A stretch of DNA of 64,000 bases, from NCBI GenBank assembly GCA_963795055.1, contig CAWCGJ010000042.1, positions 186,001 to 250,000 of the forward strand. Reading direction: 5' to 3'. Shown in pieces: positions 25,784 to 34,539 of the stretch. The position numbers and the translations under genes are program-made. Numbering within the stretch: position 1 is the stretch's first letter; every line of letters starts with the position of its first letter. Below the pieces are notes generated by a model that had not been told where the DNA came from, did no database searches, and saw only the letters and a program-made list of their open reading frames with translations. The DNA is from JASHPR01 sp963795055 (GTDB lineage Bacteria > Actinomycetota > Actinomycetes > Streptosporangiales > Streptosporangiaceae).

Positions 25784-27004
25784 ATGGATTTCGCATACGA
25801 CGCGCGCACCGAAGAGCTGCGGGAGCGGCTGCTGTCGTTCATGGACAGCCACGTCTACCCGGCCGAGAAGGTGTTCACCGAGCAGGTGGCCGAGGACGCC
25901 GCCGCGGGCCTGCCCTGGGAGCGGCCGGCCATCATCGATGAGCTGAAGGAGGAGGCGCGCAGCCGGGGGCTGTGGAATTTGTTCCTCGCCCACCACCCCG
26001 AGGGCGCGGGCCTGTCCAACCTGCAGTACGCGCCGCTCGCCGAGATCACCGGGCACAGCCCGGCCATCGCGCCCGAGGCGCTGAACTGCGCGGCGCCGGA
26101 CACCGGCAACATGGAACTGCTCGCCGAGTTCGGTTCCGAGCAGCAGCAGGAGCGCTGGCTCCGGCCGCTGCTCGACGGCGAGATCAGGTCGGCGTTCTGC
26201 ATGACCGAGCCCGATGTCGCCTCCTCGGACGCCACCAACATCGCGACCAGGATTGAGCGGGACGGCGGCGAGTACGTGATCAACGGCCGCAAATGGTGGT
26301 CGTCGGGGGCGATGGACCCGCGGTGCAAGATCCTGATCGTGATGGGCAAGACCGCGCCGGACGGGGACCGGCACCGCCAGCAGTCGATGATCCTGGTGCC
26401 GAGGGACACTCCCGGAGTCACGATCGAGCGCGGGATGCACGTGTTCGGCTACACCGACGGCCCGCACGGCGGGCACGCGGAGGTGGAGTTCCGCGACGTC
26501 CGGGTGCCGGACAGCAACCTGATCGCCGGCGAGGGCGACGGCTTCTCGATCGCCCAGGCCCGGCTCGGGCCCGGGCGGATCCACCACTGCATGCGCCAGA
26601 TCGGCGCGGCGGAGCGGGCGCTGGAGCTGATGTGCCGTCGGGCGCTGGAACGCTCCGCGTGGGGCGGGCCCCTGGCCAGCCAGGGCGTCATCCAGGACTG
26701 GATCGCCGAGGCCCGGGTCCGGATCGAATCGGCGCGGCTGCTGGTGCTGAAGACCGCCTGGCTGATGGACACGGCCGGCAACAAGGGCGCGCACACCGAG
26801 ATCCAGGCGATCAAGATCGCGACCCCGGCGATGGCGGAATGGGTGATCGACAAGGCGATCCAGACGCACGGGGCCGGCGGGGTCAGCCAGGACTTCCCGC
26901 TGGCGCACCTGTGGGCCAGCGCGCGCACGCTGCGGTTCGCCGACGGACCGGACGAGGTGCACAAGCGCTCGCTGGCCCGGCGTGAGCTGCGAAAGTATAG
27001 TTAG
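25784..27004 (+). CDS. Acyl-CoA dehydrogenase, ACAD10/11-like
   Basis: A 406-residue enzyme; GGAGG lies upstream of ATG 25784. The domain order is helical N-domain, beta-domain (AFCMTEPDVASSDATNI, the FAD/substrate loop) and C-terminal helical domain. RFADGPDEVHKRSLARREL matches the active-site segment of the ACAD11-like group. It oxidises an acyl-CoA to the enoyl-CoA, passing electrons to ETF. It heads a catabolic gene set with the SDR gene 43 bases downstream. Confidence 0.9.
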   Translation: MDFAYDARTEELRERLLSFMDSHVYPAEKVFTEQVAEDAAAGLPWERPAIIDELKEEARSRGLWNLFLAHHPEGAGLSNLQYAPLAEITGHSPAIAPEALNCAAPDTGNMELLAEFGSEQQQERWLRPLLDGEIRSAFCMTEPDVASSDATNIATRIERDGGEYVINGRKWWSSGAMDPRCKILIVMGKTAPDGDRHRQQSMILVPRDTPGVTIERGMHVFGYTDGPHGGHAEVEFRDVRVPDSNLIAGEGDGFSIAQARLGPGRIHHCMRQIGAAERALELMCRRALERSAWGGPLASQGVIQDWIAEARVRIESARLLVLKTAWLMDTAGNKGAHTEIQAIKIATPAMAEWVIDKAIQTHGAGGVSQDFPLAHLWASARTLRFADGPDEVHKRSLARRELRKYS

Positions 27005-27030
27005 CAGGCCATTAGATATAGCTAGCAGGC
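26996..27030 (+). repeat. Pair of 14-bp direct repeats, 21 bp apart
   Basis: TATAGTTAGCAGGC (26996-27009) and TATAGCTAGCAGGC (27017-27030) differ at one base. They straddle the stop codon of the first acyl-CoA dehydrogenase and end 17 bases before the SDR start. The 21-bp period is two helical turns, so an operator or internal promoter element is possible. Confidence 0.6.
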
Positions 27031-27047
27031 GAGCCGAGGAGGAACCT

Positions 27048-27833
27048 ATGTCAGAAGGGCCAGGGTCGGCGGCGGGGGAACGGCCGCAGCGGGTGGCGAT
27101 CGTCACCGGTGCCGCGCGCGGCATCGGCGCGGCCATCGCCCGCCGGCTCGCCGCCGACGGGATGGCGGTGGGCGTCCTCGACCTGAAGGAGGCCGACGGC
27201 AGCGGGACCGTCGAGGCGATCACGTCCGCGGGCGGCCGCGCGATCGCCGTCGGCGCCGATGTCAGCCAGGCCGACCAGGTCGCCGCCGGGGTGGAGAAGG
27301 TCGCCGCCGAGCTCGGCCCGCCCGTGGTGCTCGTCAACAACGCCGGCGTGATCCGGGACAACATGCTGTTCAAGATGACCGACGCCGACTGGGATACGGT
27401 CATGGGCGTGCACCTGCGCGGGGCGTTCCTGATGAGCCGCGCCACCCAGAAGTACATGGTGGACCAGCGCTTCGGGCGGATCATCAGCCTGTCGTCGAGC
27501 TCAGCGCTCGGCAACCGCGGCCAGGCCAACTACTCGACCGCCAAGGCGGGCCTGCAGGGCTTCACCAAGACGCTGGCCATCGAGCTGGGCCAGTTCGGGA
27601 TCACCGCGAACGCGATCGCGCCCGGCTTCATCGTCACCGACATGACCGCCGCCACGGCGGCCAGGATCGGCATGGACTTCGGGGAGTTCCAGAAGGCCGC
27701 CGCGACCCAGATCCCGGTGCGCCGGGTCGGCCAGCCCGAGGACGTCGCGAACGTCGCGTCATTCCTGGCCAGCGAGGGCGCGGGGTTCGTCTCCGGCCAG
27801 GTGATCTACGTGGCCGGAGGCCCGCTGAACTGA
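27048..27833 (+). CDS. SDR-family oxidoreductase, FabG-like
   Basis: A 261-residue classical short-chain dehydrogenase. GAGGAGG precedes ATG 27048. TGAARGIG binds the cofactor, NNAG is conserved, and the catalytic residues are Ser in SLSSSSALG with Tyr/Lys in YSTAKAG. LDLKE after the second strand suggests NAD preference. It probably oxidises or reduces a 3-hydroxy/3-oxoacyl-CoA within the surrounding beta-oxidation-like gene set. Confidence 0.88.
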   Translation: MSEGPGSAAGERPQRVAIVTGAARGIGAAIARRLAADGMAVGVLDLKEADGSGTVEAITSAGGRAIAVGADVSQADQVAAGVEKVAAELGPPVVLVNNAGVIRDNMLFKMTDADWDTVMGVHLRGAFLMSRATQKYMVDQRFGRIISLSSSSALGNRGQANYSTAKAGLQGFTKTLAIELGQFGITANAIAPGFIVTDMTAATAARIGMDFGEFQKAAATQIPVRRVGQPEDVANVASFLASEGAGFVSGQVIYVAGGPLN

Positions 27834-27882
27834 GCGGGACCACGGCAGGAGAGGGGAACACCGTGCTGGGCAGGCGAGCGCC

Positions 27883-29070
27883 GTGGTGACGGCGGACGAT
27901 CTTCGCGGCCAGGTCCGCGACTTCCTGGCCGGGCATGACCCGGCCGCGATGGACCGGCTCGCCTTCCTGCGGGCGCGCTTTGACGCCGGTCTGGCCTGGG
28001 TGCACTACCCGGCCGGCCTCGGCGGGCAAGGCCTGCCGCGGGACCTGCAGCCGCCCGTCGACGCCGAGTTCGCCGCGGCCGGCGCCCCGACCAACCGCCC
28101 GGAACGCAACGGGATCGGGCTGGGCATGGCCGCCCCGACGATCCTGGCCTACGGCTCCGGCGAGCAGCAGCAGCGCTGGCTGCGCCCGCTGTGGACCGGC
28201 GAGGAGATCTGGTGCCAGCTGTTCAGCGAGCCCGGCGCGGGCTCGGACCTGGCCGGGCTCGCGACCCGGGCGGTGCCCGACGCGGCGGGGGAGCACTGGG
28301 TGGTGAACGGGCAGAAGGTGTGGACGTCCTCGGCGCACCTGGCCCGGTGGGCGCTGCTGATCGCCCGCTCCGACCCGGACGTGCCCAAGCACCAGGGCCT
28401 GACCTACTTCGCCTGCGACATGACCGCCCCGGGCGTGGAGGTCAGGCCGCTGCGCCAGCTCACCGGCGAGGCCGAGTTCAACGAGGTGTTCCTGACCGAC
28501 GTGGCGATCCCGGACGCTGACCGGATCGGCCCGGTCGGCGAGGGCTGGAAGGTGGCCACCGCGACGCTGATGAACGAGCGGGTGGCCATCGGCGGGGGAG
28601 CGGCGCCCCGGGAAGGCGGCATGATCGGCTCCGCGGCGCGGACCTGGCGGGAGCACCCCGGGCTGCGCACGCCCGGGCTGCATGACCGGCTGCTCCGGCT
28701 GTGGGCCGACGCCGAGGTGGCCCGGCTGGCCGGGGCCAGGCTCCGGCAGCAGCTGGCGGCCGGCCAGCCCGGCCCGGAGGGATCCGCGGCCAAGCTGGTC
28801 TTCGCCCGGCTGAATCAGGAGATATCCGGGTTCGAGGTGGAGCTGGCCGGCCCGGACGGGCTGCGTTACGACGACTGGGCGATGCGCCGGCCGGAGGGGG
28901 CCAACTTCTACGGGCGCGACCCCGGCTACCGGTACCTGCGCGCCCGGGGCAATTCGATCGAGGGCGGAACCTCGGAGATCCTGCGCAACATCATCGCCGA
29001 GCGGGTGCTCGGGCTGCCGCCCGAGACCCGGGTGGACACCGGCGTGCCCTGGAAGGACCTGCCCCGATGA
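27883..29070 (+). CDS. Acyl-CoA dehydrogenase, catalytic-Glu subunit
   Basis: A 395-residue enzyme starting at GTG. QLFSEPGAGSDLAGL is the FAD-binding loop and GNSIEGGTSEILRNI carries the presumed catalytic Glu. It overlaps the next acyl-CoA dehydrogenase by four bases (ATGA). Adjacent, unlike acyl-CoA dehydrogenases of this kind in actinobacteria (for example FadE28/FadE29 of cholesterol side-chain degradation) form alpha2beta2 heterotetramers in which only one subunit has the base. The same is inferred here. Confidence 0.88.
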   Translation: MVTADDLRGQVRDFLAGHDPAAMDRLAFLRARFDAGLAWVHYPAGLGGQGLPRDLQPPVDAEFAAAGAPTNRPERNGIGLGMAAPTILAYGSGEQQQRWLRPLWTGEEIWCQLFSEPGAGSDLAGLATRAVPDAAGEHWVVNGQKVWTSSAHLARWALLIARSDPDVPKHQGLTYFACDMTAPGVEVRPLRQLTGEAEFNEVFLTDVAIPDADRIGPVGEGWKVATATLMNERVAIGGGAAPREGGMIGSAARTWREHPGLRTPGLHDRLLRLWADAEVARLAGARLRQQLAAGQPGPEGSAAKLVFARLNQEISGFEVELAGPDGLRYDDWAMRRPEGANFYGRDPGYRYLRARGNSIEGGTSEILRNIIAERVLGLPPETRVDTGVPWKDLPR

Positions 29071-30314
29071 GCCCGCCCGCCGACAGCACCGCCACCGATG
29101 CCGCGGCGACCGGGAGCGCCGCCGCCGGGGGCGCGGCCGCCCGGCCGGCCGCGGCCGGGCTGCCGGACCTGCTGTACGGCGAGACCGAGACCGAGCTGCG
29201 GGCGGCTGTCCGCGCACTGCTGGAAGACCGGTGCGGCTGGCGGGAGGTGCTGGCCAGGACCGAGAGCCCGCAGGGGTACGACACCGGGCTGTGGCAGGTC
29301 CTGGCGGCCGAGCTCGGCTGCGCCGGGCTGCTGATACCGGAGGGCAGCGGCGGTGCCGGGGCGTCGTACCGGGAGGCGGCGGTGGTCGCCGAGGAGACCG
29401 GGCGCGCGGTGGCCCCCGTGCCGTTCCTGGGCTCCGCCGTCGTCGCGACGGCGGCGCTGCTGGCCACGGGCGACGATGAGCTGCTGGCCGCGGTGGCCGA
29501 CGGCGCCACCACGGCGGCGCTGGCCGTGCCGTTCGCGGCCGCGCCTGGGCCCAGGCCGGAGCCGACGGTCCGGCTCGGTGCGCCCGCGCCGGCGGACGGC
29601 GACCCGGGCTACCGGCTCACCGGGACCGTCGCCGGGGTCGCGGACGCGCTGCCCGCCGACGTGCTGCTGGTTCCCGCCGACGGCGTGCCGTACGGGCTGT
29701 ACGCCGTGCGGGCCGCCGACGTCGCGATGACCCCGGTGGTATCGCTGGACATGACCAGGCCGCTGGCCGACCTGACCCTCGACCACGTGCCCGGCCGGCG
29801 CATCGCCACGGCAGACGCGGCGCAGCGGGCGGTGGCCGCCGCGCTGACCGCGGGCGCGGCGATGCTCGCCGCCGAGCAGCTCGGCACGGCCGAGCGGTGC
29901 CTGGAGATCACCGTGGCCTACCTGAAGGAGCGGCGCCAGTTCGCCCGCCCCGTCGGGTCGTTCCAGGCGCTCAAGCACCGCGCCGCCGACCTGTGGGTGG
30001 GCGTGACCCAGGCCCGCGCGGCGGCCAGGTACGCGGCCGCGTGCCTGGCCACCGGGGACCCGGACGCCCCGGTGGCCGTCGCGCTGGCCAAGGCGGCCTG
30101 CTCGGACATCGCGGTCCGCGCCGCCCAGGAATGCGTGCAGCTGCACGGCGGCATCGGCTTCACCTGGGAGCACCCGGCGCACCTGTACCTGAAGCGGGCC
30201 AAGAGCTCGTCGATCGGGTTCGGCACCCCGGACCGGCACCGGGCGTCGCTGGCCGGGCTCATTAATCTCCCCGCCCCGCCGCCCTTCCCCGCCCCGCCAG
30301 GGGCCCCCGGATGA
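29067..30314 (+). CDS. Acyl-CoA dehydrogenase, partner subunit lacking the catalytic Glu
   Basis: A 415-residue protein with an alanine-rich extension before the domain (start ATG 29067, overlapping the previous stop). The core is recognisable in LGCAGLLIPEGSGGAGASY and in LKERRQFARPVGSFQALKH, a conserved C-domain helix. At the end, SSSIGFGTPDRHRASLA replaces the IEGGTSE active-site segment, so the usual catalytic Glu is missing. This fits the non-catalytic half of a heterotetrameric enzyme with the gene before it. The last residues (LPAPPPFPAPPGAPG) form a proline tail. ATGA overlap joins it to the following SDR. Confidence 0.87.
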   Translation: MSPPADSTATDAAATGSAAAGGAAARPAAAGLPDLLYGETETELRAAVRALLEDRCGWREVLARTESPQGYDTGLWQVLAAELGCAGLLIPEGSGGAGASYREAAVVAEETGRAVAPVPFLGSAVVATAALLATGDDELLAAVADGATTAALAVPFAAAPGPRPEPTVRLGAPAPADGDPGYRLTGTVAGVADALPADVLLVPADGVPYGLYAVRAADVAMTPVVSLDMTRPLADLTLDHVPGRRIATADAAQRAVAAALTAGAAMLAAEQLGTAERCLEITVAYLKERRQFARPVGSFQALKHRAADLWVGVTQARAAARYAAACLATGDPDAPVAVALAKAACSDIAVRAAQECVQLHGGIGFTWEHPAHLYLKRAKSSSIGFGTPDRHRASLAGLINLPAPPPFPAPPGAPG

Positions 30315-31102
30315 GGTCGGTCGCCGGGGCCGGCGTCGTGGTGACCGGCGGCGGCAGCGGCATCGGCGCGGCGCTGTGCCGGCGGCTCGCGGCCGAGGGG
30401 GCCAGGGTCGTGGTCAACGACCTCGACGGCGAGGCGGCCGCCGCGGTCGCGGCCTCCTGCGGTGCCGCCGCGCACCAGCCGGCCGTGATCGGCGCCGACG
30501 CGGCCAGCGAGGACGGGGTGGCCGCGCTGATCTCCGGCGCCCGCGCCGAGCTCGGCGAGATCGACCTGTTCTGCGCCAACGCGGGGATCGCGCGGGTCGG
30601 CGGGCCCGAGGCCGCGGAGGCCGACTGGGAAGCGTCGTGGCAGGTGAACGTGATGGCACACGTCCGGGCCGCGCGGCTGCTGCTCGGGCCCTGGCTGGAG
30701 CGGGGGAGCGGCCACCTGATCTGCACGGTCTCGGCGGCCGGGCTGCTGACGGTGCCCGGCTCGGCGCCCTACGCGGTGACCAAGCACGGCGCGCTGGCCT
30801 TTGCCGAGTGGCTGGCGGTCACCTACGCGCACCGCGGCCTGACCGTGCAGGCGATCTGCCCGCTCGGGGTACGGACCCCGATGCTCGACGGCAGTGGCCC
30901 CCGGGCCAAGCAGCTGCTCGGGGAGTCCGCGATCGCCCCGGAGGCGGTCGCGGACGCGGTCATGGCGGGCATCGCCGACGGGCGGTTCCTGATCCTGCCG
31001 CATCCCGAGGTGGCCGGCATGTACGCGGGCCGGGCCGCCGAAACCGACCGGTGGCTGCGGGGGATGAGCCAGGTGCAGCAACGGCTGGAGCAGCTCGACT
31101 GA
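30311..31102 (+). CDS. SDR-family oxidoreductase
   Basis: A 263-residue classical short-chain dehydrogenase: TGGGSGIGAALCRRL cofactor loop, NAGIARVGG, TVSAAGLL with the catalytic Ser and YAVTKHG with Tyr/Lys. VNDLDGEA after strand 2 suggests NAD. It is the last gene of an operon linked by two four-base overlaps to both acyl-CoA dehydrogenase subunits, so it probably acts on their product or its hydrated form. Confidence 0.88.
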   Translation: MRSVAGAGVVVTGGGSGIGAALCRRLAAEGARVVVNDLDGEAAAAVAASCGAAAHQPAVIGADAASEDGVAALISGARAELGEIDLFCANAGIARVGGPEAAEADWEASWQVNVMAHVRAARLLLGPWLERGSGHLICTVSAAGLLTVPGSAPYAVTKHGALAFAEWLAVTYAHRGLTVQAICPLGVRTPMLDGSGPRAKQLLGESAIAPEAVADAVMAGIADGRFLILPHPEVAGMYAGRAAETDRWLRGMSQVQQRLEQLD

Positions 31103-31256
31103 GGCTCGCGCACGACTCGAACGACCCGATGTGCTTAGTTCCCGCAAGTTAACCCGGCGTAGCCGTTACCATGCTGCACGACGACAAGGACATCGAGCTG
31201 GTTGCGTATGGTAACAGACACCGGCCCGAGAGGGCAGATCCTGCTAGGCGCGGGCC

Positions 31257-31757
31257 ATGGCCGAACCTGACCCGGAGCCGACCGCCGCATGGGCCGCGGG
31301 AGGCACAGTGTGGCCTGAGAGCGATACCGGCGCTGGCGTCGCCGGGCTGATCCATCACCTTGAGTTCTGGGTGCCCGATCTCGACCGCAGCGTGGTCAGC
31401 TGGGGCTGGCTGCTGGACGAGCTCGGCTACAAGCCGTTCGGGGACTGGCCGGGCGGGCGGAGCTGGCGCGCCGGCCACACCTACATCGTGCTCGAGCAGT
31501 CGCCGGACCGGACCGCGAGCCGTCACGACCGGAAACGCCCCGGCCTGAATCACATCGCCTTCCACGTGGCGGACCAGGATCAGGTGGAAAAGCTGGTGGC
31601 GGTGGCGCCGAGCTACGGCTGGCGGCTGATGTTCGCCGACCGTCACCCGTACGCGGGCGGCGACGGCCACTACGCCGCCTACCTGGAGAACGCCGACGGG
31701 TTCGAGGTGGAACTCGTGGCGCCGAGCCCGAGCCCGCCCGCGGACCGCAGTTCCTGA
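31257..31757 (+). CDS. VOC-family (glyoxalase/dioxygenase fold) protein
   Basis: A 166-residue protein with an N-terminal tail of 30 residues and one VOC domain: LIHHLEFWVPDLDRSV at the start, then PGLNHIAFHVAD, and YAAYLENADGFEVELVA at the end. Two His and a terminal Glu fit the metal site of the fold. Members act as dioxygenases, isomerases or resistance proteins, so the reaction is not predictable. No ribosome binding site is clear. An inverted repeat, GTTACCAT/ATGGTAAC, lies upstream at 31165-31215 and may be regulatory. Confidence 0.8.
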   Translation: MAEPDPEPTAAWAAGGTVWPESDTGAGVAGLIHHLEFWVPDLDRSVVSWGWLLDELGYKPFGDWPGGRSWRAGHTYIVLEQSPDRTASRHDRKRPGLNHIAFHVADQDQVEKLVAVAPSYGWRLMFADRHPYAGGDGHYAAYLENADGFEVELVAPSPSPPADRSS

Positions 31758-31797
31758 CCGTCCCAGGGCGGGACCGCGGTCCGCGGCGGCACGGGCC

Positions 31798-34500
31798 TCA
31801 GCCCGACCGGACCAGCACCGACAGCCGCAGGTCTCGTGATGACCTCCCGACGTGTACCGTGACCTGTCCCGGCGGCCAGACCCAGCGGCTCGCCTCCTCG
31901 TCCCACCGGGCAAACGCCCTGGCCGGCAGCTGGAGCGTCACCTCGGCCAGCTCGCCGGGCGGCGCGGCGGCGGTGCCGAACGCGGCCAGCTCCCGCGGCG
32001 GCGTGGCCACGCCGTCTCCCGCCCGCCCGCCCGATCCCGCTTCACCGTCGCCCGTGCCCGGCGGCCGGGCCACATAGGCCTGGATCACCTCGCGCCCCGG
32101 CCGTGACCCGGTGTTCCGCACCGTGACCGTGAGGCGGAGATCGTCACCGGCCGCCAGGTCGGCCGTGGCCGCCCGCAGCGACTCGTAGGCCCAGGTGGTG
32201 TAGCCCAGGCCGTGGCCGAACGGGAACTGCGGCCGGCGCAGGCTCGCGTCGTAACCGCGGTAGCCGATCAGCAGCCCCTCGGCGTAGTCGATGAGCCCGT
32301 CGGCGGGCACGGCGTGCAGGACGGGGCAGTCGGCCTCGGCGGCCGGCAGGGTGACCGGAAGCCGGCCGCCCGGCTCGGCCCGGCCGAGCAGGACGTCGGC
32401 CAGCGCCTCGCCCATCGCCTGGCCGGGCAGCCACGCGTAGATCACCGCTGCGACCTGCTCCGCCCACGGCATGAGGACGGGCATTCCCGCGTTCAGCACG
32501 ACCACCGTCCGGGGATTGACCGCGGCCACCCGCCGGACCAGCTCGTCCTGGCGTCCGGGCAGCGCCAGCGTGCTGCGGTCGAAGCCCTCGCTCTCGGTCA
32601 TCGGCGCGGACCCGACCACCACGACGGCCGCGTCGGCCCGGCTGGCCGCCCGCTCCGCCTCGGCCAGCAGGTCGTCCTCGTCGGCTACCGGCACGATGCC
32701 GAGCCGGACGGCCAGCGGGCCCTCGCCGTCGGCCGCCGGGCTGTACTCCAGCCGGATCTCCGCCGCCCGCCCCGCTGCGAGCGGGACCGTGGCCCGGATC
32801 TCCCCGGGCCGGGCCATGGCCTCCACCGGGTCGTCGGGGACGCGGGTCGCGCCGTCGGCGACGACGGTCCCGTCGACCGTGAGGGTGAGATGCCCGACCC
32901 CGGCCACGCCGAACACGTGCGGGCCGCCGGAGTCCGGCCGGAACGAGGTGACCAGCACGATCTTCCCGGCCTGGCCCCAGCCGATGCCCGGCGGAACCTG
33001 GTCCCACCAGGCCAGCGCCGGGCTGGTGCGGTGCTCGGCGGCGAGCAGGCCGCCGTCGGCGTCGCGGAACTCCAGGCGCAGGCCCGGCTCGCCGGTGCCC
33101 GGGTCGCCCAGCGAGCCCGGGGCAGGTTCCGGGACCAGCACCCACGTCTGGCATCCCGCGGACACGGTGACCTCGGCGTGTCCGGCCAGCGCGTCGGCCA
33201 GCGCGGCGGCCGGAGTGGACACGGTGACCGGCATGACGACTGCGCTGCCGCCGCCGTGGATCGCGGGACTGATGGCATTCGGGCCGATCACGGCGATCCG
33301 GCTGACCTGGCCGGGGTCAATGGGCAGAGCCTGGCCCTCGTTGCGCAGCAGGACCAGCGATGAGGTCACGGCCCGGCGCAGCAGTCCCGGGTCCACGAAA
33401 GATGGAACGGGATGCGGTGAGGCGGCGGAGCCGGTGCCATCCGCGACGGCCGGCCTGAGGTCATGAAGGGGGTTGGGGAGGTGGGCGGGGGATGGCGCGC
33501 GGGGGGGGCTGGGGCCATCGGGGTCTGGGGTGTCCCCAGGGGGCAGAGTGTCCCCCCGAGGCCGTACGGCGCCGACCCGGCGGGCCAGCCCGAGCAGCCG
33601 GATCACCTTGTCGTCCAGCACCTCCGGGGTGACCGCGCCGTCGGTCACCGCCTGGGTCAGCTGCCCTCCCCACGGCCCGTCCGGGCCCGGCATGGCCAGG
33701 TCCAGCGCGGCCAGCGCGGTAGCCGCGGTGCTGCGGGCCGCGTGCCAGTCGGAGGTGACCACGCCGTCGAAGCCCCACTCGTCCTTGAGCACGTCCCGCA
33801 GCAGGTGCGCGTGCTCGGTCATCGGGACCCCGTTGACCTTGTTGTAGGCGGCCATGACCAGCGCCACCCCCGCCTCGCGCACGCACGCCTCGAACGGGAC
33901 CAGGTACAGCTCGCGGAGCACGCGCTCGGCGATCCGGGCGTCGTAGGTCCAGCGCTGCGTCTCCGAGTCGTTGCCGACGAAGTGCTTGACGGTCGCGGCG
34001 ACGCCGGCGCTCTGCACGCCGCGCACGAACGCGACGCCCAGCCGGGCGGTCAGCACCGGGTCCTCGGAGAAGCACTCGAAGCCGCGGCCGCCGAGCGGGG
34101 TGCGCATCAGGTTGATGGTCGGCGCGAGCAGCACGTCGACGCCCTTGCCGCGCGCCTCGGCGCCCAGCGCGGCGGCCAGCTCGCCGACGAGCTCGGTGTC
34201 CCAGGTGGCGCCGAGCGCGGACGGGCAGGGCAGGCTGGACGACGGGTGGCGCTCGTCCAGCACCACGCCCCTGACCCCGGCCGGGCCGTCCGACGTGATC
34301 ATCGGCCTGAGCCCGAGCGCCTCGGCCCCTTGCGTGCGCCAGCTGTCCGCGCCGGTCAGCAGCAGCACCTTGTCCTGCACGGTGAGCCAGGACGGCAGCC
34401 CGTCCCGGGCGTCGGCCTCCGGGGTGGCGGTAGTGATCTGGGCGCCCGCCCGGCCGGGAACCCGGCCGGGCGGGGTCCGCCCGTCATATCGAGTTGTCAT
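31798..34500 (-). CDS. Glycoside hydrolase family 3 beta-glucosidase
   Basis: A 900-residue enzyme with no signal peptide, so probably cytoplasmic. Residues 35-300 are the GH3 barrel: KHFVGNDSETQRWTYDA is the substrate loop and GVVTSDWHAARS contains the nucleophile Asp. Residues about 370-690 are the second domain (SLVLLRNEGQALPI, VVVVGSAPMTESEGFDRSTL with the acid/base region) with an inserted PA14-like segment, and the C-terminal 120 residues a fibronectin III-like domain. Between the first two domains is a proline-rich insert (about residues 310-350) encoded by very G-rich DNA. It is the last gene of the LacI/ABC locus and should hydrolyse the imported beta-glucosides. Confidence 0.9.
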   Translation of the reverse strand: MTTRYDGRTPPGRVPGRAGAQITTATPEADARDGLPSWLTVQDKVLLLTGADSWRTQGAEALGLRPMITSDGPAGVRGVVLDERHPSSSLPCPSALGATWDTELVGELAAALGAEARGKGVDVLLAPTINLMRTPLGGRGFECFSEDPVLTARLGVAFVRGVQSAGVAATVKHFVGNDSETQRWTYDARIAERVLRELYLVPFEACVREAGVALVMAAYNKVNGVPMTEHAHLLRDVLKDEWGFDGVVTSDWHAARSTAATALAALDLAMPGPDGPWGGQLTQAVTDGAVTPEVLDDKVIRLLGLARRVGAVRPRGDTLPPGDTPDPDGPSPPRAPSPAHLPNPLHDLRPAVADGTGSAASPHPVPSFVDPGLLRRAVTSSLVLLRNEGQALPIDPGQVSRIAVIGPNAISPAIHGGGSAVVMPVTVSTPAAALADALAGHAEVTVSAGCQTWVLVPEPAPGSLGDPGTGEPGLRLEFRDADGGLLAAEHRTSPALAWWDQVPPGIGWGQAGKIVLVTSFRPDSGGPHVFGVAGVGHLTLTVDGTVVADGATRVPDDPVEAMARPGEIRATVPLAAGRAAEIRLEYSPAADGEGPLAVRLGIVPVADEDDLLAEAERAASRADAAVVVVGSAPMTESEGFDRSTLALPGRQDELVRRVAAVNPRTVVVLNAGMPVLMPWAEQVAAVIYAWLPGQAMGEALADVLLGRAEPGGRLPVTLPAAEADCPVLHAVPADGLIDYAEGLLIGYRGYDASLRRPQFPFGHGLGYTTWAYESLRAATADLAAGDDLRLTVTVRNTGSRPGREVIQAYVARPPGTGDGEAGSGGRAGDGVATPPRELAAFGTAAAPPGELAEVTLQLPARAFARWDEEASRWVWPPGQVTVHVGRSSRDLRLSVLVRSG

Positions 34501-34539
34501 GATGGTGCGGTTCTCTCGGCCTCGCCTCCGGTGCCCTGG

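Noticed and set aside
25736..27529. A 597-codon minus-strand frame opposite the acyl-CoA dehydrogenase and SDR genes
   Set aside because: It is the antisense shadow of two well-recognised genes; its translation is low-complexity and has no family features.
31171..31256. Small plus-strand ORF starting MLHDDKDIELVAYGN
   Set aside because: No ribosome binding site, unsupported by any recognisable family, and it overlaps the VOC gene region; the GTTACCAT/ATGGTAAC inverted repeat around it is a better explanation.
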